From Archangium violaceum (lineage in GTDB: Bacteria > Myxococcota > Myxococcia > Myxococcales > Myxococcaceae): a stretch of 64,000 bases of DNA. The notes under the pieces were generated by a model. The model had not been told where the DNA came from. It searched no databases and was given only the letters and a program-made list of their open reading frames with translations. Each line of letters begins with the position of its first letter. The stretch's first letter is position 1. Shown here piece after piece: positions 25,856 to 33,472 of this stretch. The stretch covers positions 7,484,001-7,548,000 of the forward strand of contig NZ_CP069396.1 in assembly GCF_016887565.1 (NCBI RefSeq). Reading direction: 5' to 3'. The position numbers and the translations under genes are program-made.

Positions 25856-28042
25856 ATGATCCGCTTTCGCATCGGACATCGGTGGAAGCGCGAACCCGCG
25901 GACCCGCCGCACGATTCCGTCGCGCTCGAACTTGACGGGGTGAATCTGCTGCCGGGCGCGGTGGAAGAACCACTCGCGGAGACGGTCCCGGAGCTGGTGG
26001 AGGCCGTGGCCGCGCTGCACGCGGGAGGCCGGAGGCTCGCGCAGGTGTCGCTGACGGAGGCGCACCTGGAGCTGGTGCTGCGGCGTTCAGGAGCGGACAT
26101 CGAGCTACAGGTGGCGAGCCTGTCGCGGCCGGCCCGGCTGCTGCGGGCGCCACTGCGGGTGGACGCGGAGGAGCTGGCCGAGGCGGCCCGGGAGTGCGGC
26201 CAGGACTTCCTGAAGGAGATCCGCCGGGTGGCCCCCCGGAGGCTGTCCAAGACGCACGAGCAGGGGCTCGAGCGGGCGCTGGAGCAGTTGGAGGGGGCAT
26301 TCCACCCCCCCGAGGAGCTGAAGCCCCAGCCCTTCACCCGGCGGGTGGCGCCCCCTACCCTGCCCGGCTTCGGCTTCGCGCTGGATGACCCGGATGACGT
26401 GCTGCGGCGCTCGGCGAGGGAGAAGGGGCCGGCGCTGGCCTCGCTGCTGTGCTCGGGAGAGGTGTGGCTGACGCTGCCGGAGCGCCCCGTGGCGTGGCGG
26501 GCGCTGGGGCCGCCCTTCCTCACGGCGTTGGAGCTGGCGCGGCAGGCGGCGGACCTGGCCCGGGCGGTGGAGCTGGGCGAGCCGCGCTTCGCCTTCGAGC
26601 CCGCGGGCCTCCGGCCGGAGCTGACGTTGGACCTGAAGGCGGGACAGGCCCGGATGGGCGGAGCCACCTTCGCGCTGTCGGGTGAGGCGCTGGCGGCGGC
26701 CATGTACCACCTGGGGCAGGCCCTGACGGTGGCCCTGTCCGAGCGGGAGCGGGCCCTGTCGAGCAACCCGTACGTGGTGGAGCTGACGGATCGCTGCCGG
26801 GAGGGACTGTCGCACCTGCGGGGGGCGGTGCAGCCTCCGGAGGAGAGCGGTGCCGCGATGGCGCGGACGGTGACGTCTCCGGGGACCATGCGCCCGCTGA
26901 AGGTACCGGGGCGCCTGCGCCGCCTGCGCTTCGAGAACCTGTGGGAGCAGCGCAAGCTGGCGGACGCGGACCAGGGGCGGCTGATGCTGGGGCGCCAGGG
27001 GCTGGTGTACTCGTCGCCGCGGATGGCGTGTGCCTTCGATCGCAAGGGAGGCAAGCAGCTGTGGCGGCGGGCGGCGACCCATGGCGTGGCGGCCTCGATG
27101 GACGGCTACAGCCTGGGGGCGAGCGCCGTGCGCATCTGCGGCTTCCAGGGAAAGGGAATCGGAGCGCGCTGGCTGCACGACCACGACGGCATGCGCATCG
27201 GCCCGGTGCTGCTGCGGCAGGACGGGCTGCTGCTCACGCTGTCCGATGACCGGGTGGCGCTGGCCTACAACGAGATGACGGGCCGGGAGATGTGGCGTCT
27301 GGCGCCTCCGCGCACGCGGCGCAGCCACCTGGGAATCCAGGCCCACCGCGCGCTGCTGGCGACGGACTCGGGCTACCTGTACGGGCTGGACCTGGCGGAT
27401 GGACAGGTACGCTTCCGGGTGAGCGCGTCCCTGCCCTTCCTGGGCCCGCCGGTGCCCTGGGGCCGGCGCTTCGTGGCCATGCTGGGCCAGGGCTCGCACT
27501 TCGCCCTGCTGCTGGCGGACGCGCACACCGGCGAGGCGGCCTGGACGTACGAGATGTCGCTCTCCCTGCCCTCGGCGCCGCTGCCGAGCGGGAAGCGGCT
27601 GTACGTGGCCGGAGAGCTCGAGGGCGAGGGCGTGCTGCTGTGCCTCGACGCGACGGGGCAGACGCGGTGGCAGCGGGCGCTGCACATGGGACCGGGGCCG
27701 TTCGCGCTGGCGCGGCTGCCGGGCGGAGTGCTGGTGACGTCGGCGCTGGGCGCGGCGGCGCGGCTGACCGAGGAGGGCGATGTGGACTGGCGCCTGGGCG
27801 CGGCGGGCGAGCAGCTCTCCCGGGCCCTGCCACCCGTGCTCTCACGCGGCGTCGTGCTGGTGGCCGGCGAGCGCGTGCGCGCGGTGGATCCGGACAGCGG
27901 CAACGTGCTCGCGGAGGTGCGGGCCGGAGCGGGCCTGATGGCGCTGCAGGCCGACGCCCAGCTCAACCTCTACTTCCTGGACGAGCTCGGGACGCTCTCC
28001 GCGTACAAGCTCGTGTCGCATTTCGCGGTGGTGGAGAACTGA
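25856..28042 (+). CDS. PQQ-like beta-propeller protein
   Basis: This is a 728-residue protein with no signal peptide. The N-terminal 330 residues are an unassigned, mostly helical region. From about residue 370 onward, repeated blades of the PQQ-binding-like type appear: VYSSPRMACAFDRKGGKQLW, then LAYNEMTGREMWRL, YLYGLDLADGQVRFRVSASL, LADAHTGEAAWTYE, LCLDATGQTRWQRA and VRAVDPDSGNVLAEV, about seven in all. No dehydrogenase residues are evident, so a scaffold or sensor role is more likely than enzyme activity; the absence of a signal suggests a cytoplasmic location. ATG 25856 has GGGGAAGGG immediately upstream. It is divergent from the HARE-HTH gene and ends 14 bases before the toxin lipoprotein, with which it may share a transcript. 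Confidence 0.85.
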   Translation: MIRFRIGHRWKREPADPPHDSVALELDGVNLLPGAVEEPLAETVPELVEAVAALHAGGRRLAQVSLTEAHLELVLRRSGADIELQVASLSRPARLLRAPLRVDAEELAEAARECGQDFLKEIRRVAPRRLSKTHEQGLERALEQLEGAFHPPEELKPQPFTRRVAPPTLPGFGFALDDPDDVLRRSAREKGPALASLLCSGEVWLTLPERPVAWRALGPPFLTALELARQAADLARAVELGEPRFAFEPAGLRPELTLDLKAGQARMGGATFALSGEALAAAMYHLGQALTVALSERERALSSNPYVVELTDRCREGLSHLRGAVQPPEESGAAMARTVTSPGTMRPLKVPGRLRRLRFENLWEQRKLADADQGRLMLGRQGLVYSSPRMACAFDRKGGKQLWRRAATHGVAASMDGYSLGASAVRICGFQGKGIGARWLHDHDGMRIGPVLLRQDGLLLTLSDDRVALAYNEMTGREMWRLAPPRTRRSHLGIQAHRALLATDSGYLYGLDLADGQVRFRVSASLPFLGPPVPWGRRFVAMLGQGSHFALLLADAHTGEAAWTYEMSLSLPSAPLPSGKRLYVAGELEGEGVLLCLDATGQTRWQRALHMGPGPFALARLPGGVLVTSALGAAARLTEEGDVDWRLGAAGEQLSRALPPVLSRGVVLVAGERVRAVDPDSGNVLAEVRAGAGLMALQADAQLNLYFLDELGTLSAYKLVSHFAVVEN

Positions 28043-28056
28043 TCCCGGTACGTGGA

Positions 28057-29574
28057 ATGGAAGACCTCGGGCAGAACCCTCGAAGCCGCTGTCAGAAGTA
28101 CCCGGGGCTGCTGCTCGTCATGGCCCTGATGTGCACCAGTTGCGTGTCTCTGACGCCCCCCTTCGGCCAGGGGGTGAAGAACTTGCGCTACTCGCCTCGC
28201 GAGGCTGCCGCGCCCGCCTCGGCGAGAGGGCCGAGCGTTGAGCCTCCGCGCGCCCTCGCCTCTCCTCCTGAACCCGAAGCACCGTCAAGGGCTGCGGAGG
28301 GTGCTGGCAGCGTTACGGTGGCCTCACGGCAGAGCGCCCTCGCGGCCCACCTGGCGTTTCTCGGTGCCGTTGGCGACGTGTCGGACTCCACACGCCGCAT
28401 TTCCGGCGAACTCTCCAGACTCAAGGCCAGCAATCTGGGCATCGCCGGCAAAGCCGCGGGCATCTTCGTCCGCTACGTCGACCATGGCGAACGTCAGCTG
28501 CGATGGATTGACGCCGAGCTCGCCGCCGCCACCCGGCTGGCCAACGCCGCTTCAAAGGTGGATGACCCGGATATGCGGCTCGCGCTCCTACGCCTCGCCG
28601 GCCCACGGCTCGAGGCCGCCATGCTCGGCTCCATCCTGCTCGGCGGATGGCTCGACTACCTCAACCTCGTCGACGTCGTGCTCAAGCAGGGCTTCAACCG
28701 CGTGGAGAAGCTGTTCGCGGACCTGGACCGCTTGCAGAAGATGCTCGAGCCCACCATGACGGCACTCTCCTCCCTGGACCCAGGGCTGGTGGAAGCTGCG
28801 GCGGCAAACCTCCCGATGCTGATGGGCCAGCTCTCCGGCGAGTTCAATTCGACCTGTGAGACCGTGCGCATGGCGATGAAGCGCGGCGAACAGGTGATGC
28901 TGTTGGCGCAGCTCGTCGAGATGGTCACCCTGGTGTCGACGCTGAAGATGACGCTGCCACGGCTGCCACCGACTGCTCCCGCCACGCTCGGAGTGAGCCT
29001 CATGGTGGGCTCCAATGGCGTGATGATGGGCACGCGGGTTGTCGTCTCCGCCGAGTGGGTGGAGATGATGCGCCGGTTGGTACAGGCGGGCGTCATCTCC
29101 CTTCCCGTCGTCGGCGCCGCTGTGCGGATTCAGGCTGGCCAGGTGATGATGGCGCAGTCGCACGACGAGCTGCCCCAGGGCGTGCGCGAGGCGCTCGGCG
29201 ACGGGCCCGAGGTACGGGGCATGCATGTGACGGGCAGAGCGGGGGCTGGCATGGCCGAGTCGCCGCGGCACCACGTCCTGCCACGAGAGTTCCGCGAGTG
29301 GTTCGAGAAGCGCGGCTTCACCGGCGAAATGAGCATCGACCAGTTCTGCGTCAGAGTGGAGCAGGCAGAACATGAGGCGCTCCATGGCGGTGGAGACTGG
29401 CGCCGGGGTCGCCAATGGCCTGGTGAATGGAACCAGATGATCATGAAGGCGCTACGCGAGGCCGAGAGCGATGCTGGCCGGATGTTGACGAGGAACGAAA
29501 TCCTCAATGTCGTCGCTTATCGGATGAAGCTCTATAAGCTCCCGATGAACTTCACCCTCTGGAGAGGACCATGA
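28057..29574 (+). CDS. Lipoprotein toxin candidate (DUF2380 family, Sit-like)
   Basis: This 505-residue predicted lipoprotein has signal KYPGLLLVMALMCTSC with the acylated Cys near residue 29. A Pro/Ala-rich tether (about 35-95) precedes a long helical region (about 100-385) and a compact C-terminal domain (about 390-505). The last domain contains HHVLPREFREWFEKRGF, IDQFCVRVEQAEHEALHGGG and WPGEWNQMIMKAL, with several conserved His residues as in His-rich treble-clef nucleases. This matches the DUF2380 lipoproteins that are multiplied in Myxococcus. Lipoprotein toxins of the Sit type are transferred between cells by outer-membrane exchange and kill non-kin; that role is family knowledge applied by inference. 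The stop overlaps the start of the next gene by 4 bases, as in toxin-immunity pairs. Start ATG 28057 has a weak ribosome site. Confidence 0.8.
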   Translation: MEDLGQNPRSRCQKYPGLLLVMALMCTSCVSLTPPFGQGVKNLRYSPREAAAPASARGPSVEPPRALASPPEPEAPSRAAEGAGSVTVASRQSALAAHLAFLGAVGDVSDSTRRISGELSRLKASNLGIAGKAAGIFVRYVDHGERQLRWIDAELAAATRLANAASKVDDPDMRLALLRLAGPRLEAAMLGSILLGGWLDYLNLVDVVLKQGFNRVEKLFADLDRLQKMLEPTMTALSSLDPGLVEAAAANLPMLMGQLSGEFNSTCETVRMAMKRGEQVMLLAQLVEMVTLVSTLKMTLPRLPPTAPATLGVSLMVGSNGVMMGTRVVVSAEWVEMMRRLVQAGVISLPVVGAAVRIQAGQVMMAQSHDELPQGVREALGDGPEVRGMHVTGRAGAGMAESPRHHVLPREFREWFEKRGFTGEMSIDQFCVRVEQAEHEALHGGGDWRRGRQWPGEWNQMIMKALREAESDAGRMLTRNEILNVVAYRMKLYKLPMNFTLWRGP

Positions 29575-30041
29575 GCGGCGGACATGCTTGGCGAGGCAAC
29601 TGGAAGGCCCGCCTGCATGAGCGGGCCCGCGAGCTGGGTTTTGATTCGCTCACCGCCTTCGCGAACGCCCGCCCCGCCGTCCCATTGTTGGCGTTAGCAG
29701 ATGAGCTTGGCGAGGACGACGTCGCCGGGGTGCAGGTGGTGAGCGAGTTGCTCGCCGAGGCGGAACAGAGCCATCAGGTCACACGATTCTTGCGCGATGT
29801 GCTCGCGCGCGAGCTTTCCGAGTCCATCCCTGATGGCTGGCCAGCCGTGCTGGATGATGCCAACCGATTCAAAGTCGCCATGGCGCTCGGCTCGTGGGCT
29901 GCGTTCACCCCAGAAACCCACGAGGAGCGTGTCAGAAGGGCCAGGACAGCACTCCTCACCACGCCACCGCCGCCCGGCTGGCGCCCGCTCGGCCCCGACG
30001 ACGAGTTGCTCCGAACGCTCTTGCCCGACGAGGAAGTCTGA
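29571..30041 (+). CDS. Candidate immunity protein for the DUF2380 lipoprotein
   Basis: This 156-residue soluble protein has no signal peptide and is mostly alpha-helical. It reads WKARLHERARELGFDSLTAF at the start, then LLALADELGEDDVAGVQVVS and ends with GWRPLGPDDELLRTLLPDEE. I recall close relatives after DUF2380 lipoproteins in other myxobacteria, sometimes labelled as Nudix hydrolases, but no Nudix box is present here. The ATG at 29571 lies within the stop region of the toxin gene (ATGA overlap), with GGAGAGG upstream. A small cytosolic partner translated directly after the toxin fits an immunity role. It ends 4 bases from the convergent phosphoesterase gene. The role is inferred and has not been tested here. 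Confidence 0.72.
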   Translation: MSGGHAWRGNWKARLHERARELGFDSLTAFANARPAVPLLALADELGEDDVAGVQVVSELLAEAEQSHQVTRFLRDVLARELSESIPDGWPAVLDDANRFKVAMALGSWAAFTPETHEERVRRARTALLTTPPPPGWRPLGPDDELLRTLLPDEEV

Positions 30042-30045
30042 TCCG

Positions 30046-31305
30046 TCAAGTGGTGTTGGCCCGCGCGGGGCCCAGTCCCCGCCCCTCGAGGGCACTCGGG
30101 GCCACCGAGAGCTGCTCCATGCTGTACCGCGGCAGCGCGCGGAACAGCAGCCAGTCCCCGCTCTCAAGCGGACCCTTCACCAGCTGCCCGGTGTCGCGCA
30201 GCTGTCGGCCGATAGGACCGGTGTCGCCGAGCTCGAGCTGGAAGCACACCTGCTCCAGCCGTCCGTCGTCCAGCTTCGCCCGGCCTTCCACGCACACGCT
30301 GTCCTCGCGGAGGAAGACCCGTGAGGCCCCCTCCACCCGACCGTAGGAGTTGTCCGCGAGGATGAGCTCGAAGTCCTCCTCGCGGAGCACCGAGGGGCAG
30401 TCGCCGCTCGGGGTGTGACCCACCACCAGCCGATGGATGCCCGAGCGCGTCAGCGTCTCGATGAGGGCCCGTGAAGGCAGGCCGGGATGATTGACCTCGT
30501 CGGCCATGCGCCCGTACACCACGCTGGCGGTGTTGATCCGCTTGCCCGGAGTGGGTGCCTGGTAGGCGATGACCGGCTCCCAGGCCGGAGTGCCACCCGG
30601 CTCGAAGCGCCCCTCCGCGAAGGCCCGCAGCTGCTCCCGGTACCAGCCGTTGAGGGCCTCCCCCCAGGCGTCCACGCCCTCCACCCGGCCTCGCGCGGGC
30701 ACCATGCCCAGGCTGTCCTCGTGCACCCCGCCGTGGACGAAGAGCGTATTGCCGATGCGGTGCACCAGCTGGCAGGCGGTGAGGTAGTCGCGCAGCAGCC
30801 CCCCGGGACCGAGATCCTCGAGGAAGCTGTCCACCACGTCCTCCTCGCTCACCGGCCCACCGGAGCGCTCCAGCTCTTCCTGGCGGAACTCGAAGGCCCC
30901 CCGCGCCCCCATGCTGTTCTCGAAGATCCACCGCAGGAGCACGGGCCGTGGCGCCTCGCGCATCTCCGCGGGGGTACGCGCCAGGGGATGACCCCTCAGC
31001 TCGCGCACCAGGCGCAGCTTGTTGATGTCACGGTTGCCCGCCAGCAGCACCACCTGCGATGGCTGCCGGCGCCAGGCCTCCAGGAGCGTCCGCACCACCC
31101 GGCGCCCATCCGGACCCCGGTCGATGGCGTCTCCCCCGAAGACGAACGTCGAGCCCGGCCGCACCTCCAACCGCTCCCCTTCCAGGGAGACGTGGGGGTT
31201 GTCCTGGCAGAAGCTGGTCAGCTTCTCCCAGATGCCCTCCACGTCCGTGAGGTACGCGACCGGATGGTCGGACCTGCTCGTTCCCCGTGGGCTCTTCGTC
31301 GTCAT
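30046..31305 (-). CDS. Calcineurin-like metallophosphoesterase
   Basis: This 419-residue protein contains the metal-binding blocks of the calcineurin-type phosphoesterase superfamily: VAYLTDVEGIW (first metal ligands), VFGGDAIDRGPDG (GDxxDRG), LLAGNRDINKLRL (GNxD with Arg in place of the usual His/Glu), LFVHGGVHED and LVVGHTPSGDCPSV (GHT). These residues fit a two-metal phosphatase. A C-terminal extension from about residue 335 to 419 is unassigned. There is no signal peptide, so it is likely cytoplasmic. Substrate options include phosphoproteins or nucleotides, and the sequence does not decide. It is convergent with the immunity gene and is followed on the same strand by nothing nearby. The upstream gene (ending 31342) lies 36 bases away and could share a transcript. 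Confidence 0.88.
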   Translation of the reverse strand: MTTKSPRGTSRSDHPVAYLTDVEGIWEKLTSFCQDNPHVSLEGERLEVRPGSTFVFGGDAIDRGPDGRRVVRTLLEAWRRQPSQVVLLAGNRDINKLRLVRELRGHPLARTPAEMREAPRPVLLRWIFENSMGARGAFEFRQEELERSGGPVSEEDVVDSFLEDLGPGGLLRDYLTACQLVHRIGNTLFVHGGVHEDSLGMVPARGRVEGVDAWGEALNGWYREQLRAFAEGRFEPGGTPAWEPVIAYQAPTPGKRINTASVVYGRMADEVNHPGLPSRALIETLTRSGIHRLVVGHTPSGDCPSVLREEDFELILADNSYGRVEGASRVFLREDSVCVEGRAKLDDGRLEQVCFQLELGDTGPIGRQLRDTGQLVKGPLESGDWLLFRALPRYSMEQLSVAPSALEGRGLGPARANTT

Positions 31306-31341
31306 GGGCCAAGGGTAACGGCAGGTCCGGCGTCCCGGGGA

Positions 31342-32247
31342 CTACTTCTTCTCGGCCTTCGAGGGGTCGATCTCCTCCTCGGAACGCTCGGTGACCTCGG
31401 CGCCCTCCCACTTCTCGCCCGCGCCCAGCCGCCACTCGGAGGGCACGTCCAGCTTCCACACGTAGGTGGCCGCCGCGTCCCCGCCCGACGTCGAGCGCGA
31501 GCTCACGTTGAAGGTGATCTCCATCTTCTTCACCTCACTGGGGATGAGGTCGATGTCGTAGTGGCCCAGCACCATCTGCGGGGGGAACTCGGCGATGAAG
31601 CGCTCGGGGAAGTCGACCTTCATGGACGGGTCATCCGCGTTCATCTCGCCAAACAGCTTCCCCCGCTCGTCCGTGAGCTTCCACTGGGTCTTGAAGGAGG
31701 CGCTGGTCACCATCTTCTTCATCTTGCCGTCCTGGCGCTCCTCGCGCTGGGCGCCCCAGAGCGCCAGCTGCAGGCGCACCTGCGGCTTGCCGAGCACCCT
31801 CACCACGTCCGAGGACACCACGTCCAGGCGCATGCCCTTGTCCGTGGCCGTCCACTGCGGCTTGTAGTTGCCCTCGCGCATCTGGTCGAACACCTTGCGC
31901 GTGTACTCGTAGAAGGCCTTCTTGTCCTGGGCCCGCTCGTCCTTGTCGCCGCGCTTCTCCAGCTCGGCCAGGTACGCGTCGAACTCCTTGCTCAGCTTGT
32001 AGCGGTTCTGGTGCGCGGAGATCTGCTCGAAGTACGTCTTGAAGAAGGGGGAGATCTCCTGCCGGTAGGACGCCTCATCGGGGTTGGTGCGGATCCAGCC
32101 CACGCGCTCCAGATAGTCCTTCTGGATGCGGGTGAAGTCCGCCTCGCGCTGGGCCTCGGTCGCACGAGCACTGGCGCTGCGGTACGTCACCACGGCGGCG
32201 ATCAGCACGCCGGCGATGAGCACGATGAGTCCGAAATAACGCTTCAC
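31342..32247 (-). CDS. Membrane-anchored protein of unknown function
   Basis: This 301-residue protein has an N-terminal hydrophobic segment (about 4-22; FGLIVLIAGVLIAAVVTYR) that lacks a clear cleavage site, so it is probably a signal anchor. Residues 28-120 are helical and highly charged (EAQREADFTRIQKDYLERVG, FYEYTRKVFDQMREGNYKPQ). The second half is beta-rich, with repeated aromatic patterns (VVSSDVVRVLGKPQVRLQLALW broken by turns, YDIDLIPSEVKKMEITFNVS, TYVWKLDVPSEWRLG). The tail is Lys/Glu-rich (EEEIDPSKAEKK). The layout suggests a periplasmic or outward-facing beta domain on a stalk. It has no recognised family and no catalytic motif. Upstream of it and the divergent hydrolase is a gap of only 56 bases. 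Confidence 0.72.
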   Translation of the reverse strand: MKRYFGLIVLIAGVLIAAVVTYRSASARATEAQREADFTRIQKDYLERVGWIRTNPDEASYRQEISPFFKTYFEQISAHQNRYKLSKEFDAYLAELEKRGDKDERAQDKKAFYEYTRKVFDQMREGNYKPQWTATDKGMRLDVVSSDVVRVLGKPQVRLQLALWGAQREERQDGKMKKMVTSASFKTQWKLTDERGKLFGEMNADDPSMKVDFPERFIAEFPPQMVLGHYDIDLIPSEVKKMEITFNVSSRSTSGGDAAATYVWKLDVPSEWRLGAGEKWEGAEVTERSEEEIDPSKAEKK

Positions 32248-32303
32248 GCGGAGCTACTCCTCTCTCGGGAATGACGGCCGTAGTGATATGAGACCTGCCT
32301 CAC

Positions 32304-33338
32304 GTGTACCAGACCACCGGCAGCTACTCGTTACCGGTTGCACTTCCTCTAGAGGAGGGCGGCCTGCTGGGCGGGGCCCAGATCGCCTGGTCCGCCTACG
32401 GAGAGCGCTCGGACGACAATGTTGCCGTCCTGCTGCACGACCTCGCGCACTCGCACCGGGCGCTGGGGCCGGCGGAGGCCTCGGCCTACCAGCCCTCGGG
32501 CTGGGGCGCGGAGCTCGTGGGCGAGGGCCGGCCGCTGGACACCTCGGCGCTGCACGTGGTGGTGCCGAACCTGCTCGGTAGTCCTTTCGGCTCCACCTCG
32601 CCGGTGACGGTGGACACCCGCGTGGGCCGGGCCTACGGCGCGGCGATGCCGACGATGACGGTGACGGACATGGCGCGCGCGGTGGCCGCGACGCTGCGCG
32701 GGATGAAGGTGGAGCGCGCGCGGACGTTGGTGGGCGTGGGGCTCGGCGGGCTGGTGGCGATGCAACTGGCGGCGCTGTTCCCGGAGCTGATGACCTCGGT
32801 GGTGGTGCTGGGCGCCGCCAGGACCCTGCCGGAGACGCTGCGCGAGCGGCTCGGCCTCACGCGCCACCTGCTGCGCGCGGATCCCGACTTCCGCGAGGGC
32901 CACTACGCGCCGGGCGAGGGTCCGAGGAAGACGCTGCGCAAGCAGCGCCTGGAGTACCTGCGGCTGGTGAATGGAATCCGGGCGCTCGGCGCGGCGTACC
33001 CGGAGCCGGCCGCCGCCGAGCGGGCCCTGGAGGCAGACGCCGACGCCTTCGCGGAGACGTTCGACGCGAACACCTGGGCCCTGTTGTGCACGGCCTACGT
33101 GGGAGGAGACGTCACCGACAGCCTGGCGAAGGTGCGAGCGCCCGTCCTGCTGGTCGCCGGAGCGGAGGACGTGCTGGCCCCGCCGTCGCGAGTCCGGGAC
33201 ACGTACCACCTGCTCACCGCCGCGGGGGTCCGGGCGCACTACCACGAGCTGCCGGAGCCGTGCGATCACGCCAGCCTGCTCACGCAGGCCAGGCGTCTGC
33301 AGGGCCCGATGCGGGACTTCCTGCGCCGCCGGAGCTGA
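32304..33338 (+). CDS. Alpha/beta-hydrolase of the MetX-like type, nucleophile absent
   Basis: This 344-residue protein resembles homoserine acetyltransferases: ALHVVVPNLLGSPFGSTSPV (compare GGC-GSTGP in MetX), MPTMTVTDMARAVAATLRGM, a nucleophile-elbow region and a C-terminal VLLVAGAEDVLAPPS followed by CDHASLL with the Asp/His. In the elbow the expected GxSxG reads GVGLGGLVA, with Leu in place of the catalytic Ser. A normal acyl-enzyme mechanism therefore seems impossible, suggesting a non-catalytic or altered activity. The start is a GTG at 32304 without a visible ribosome-binding site, and a leaderless start is possible. It is divergent from the anchored protein gene. Loss of the Ser should be checked against relatives before the gene is called a MetX enzyme. 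Confidence 0.78.
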   Translation: MYQTTGSYSLPVALPLEEGGLLGGAQIAWSAYGERSDDNVAVLLHDLAHSHRALGPAEASAYQPSGWGAELVGEGRPLDTSALHVVVPNLLGSPFGSTSPVTVDTRVGRAYGAAMPTMTVTDMARAVAATLRGMKVERARTLVGVGLGGLVAMQLAALFPELMTSVVVLGAARTLPETLRERLGLTRHLLRADPDFREGHYAPGEGPRKTLRKQRLEYLRLVNGIRALGAAYPEPAAAERALEADADAFAETFDANTWALLCTAYVGGDVTDSLAKVRAPVLLVAGAEDVLAPPSRVRDTYHLLTAAGVRAHYHELPEPCDHASLLTQARRLQGPMRDFLRRRS

Positions 33339-33472
33339 CGCCCTCCCCTGTCCGGAGCCGGACGCCCCCTGCCCCGTCCGTGCGCGGCCGGATGCAGGCC
33401 CGCCCCTCCGGGGAGGATTGCGCGCGTGGTTTGCGAACATGAGGTTGCGCCCCATTCCGACCGGAGGGGCAT

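Noticed and set aside
29571-30041. Nudix hydrolase annotation for the small gene after the toxin
   Set aside because: No GX5EX7REUXEEXGU box can be seen; position fits immunity better.
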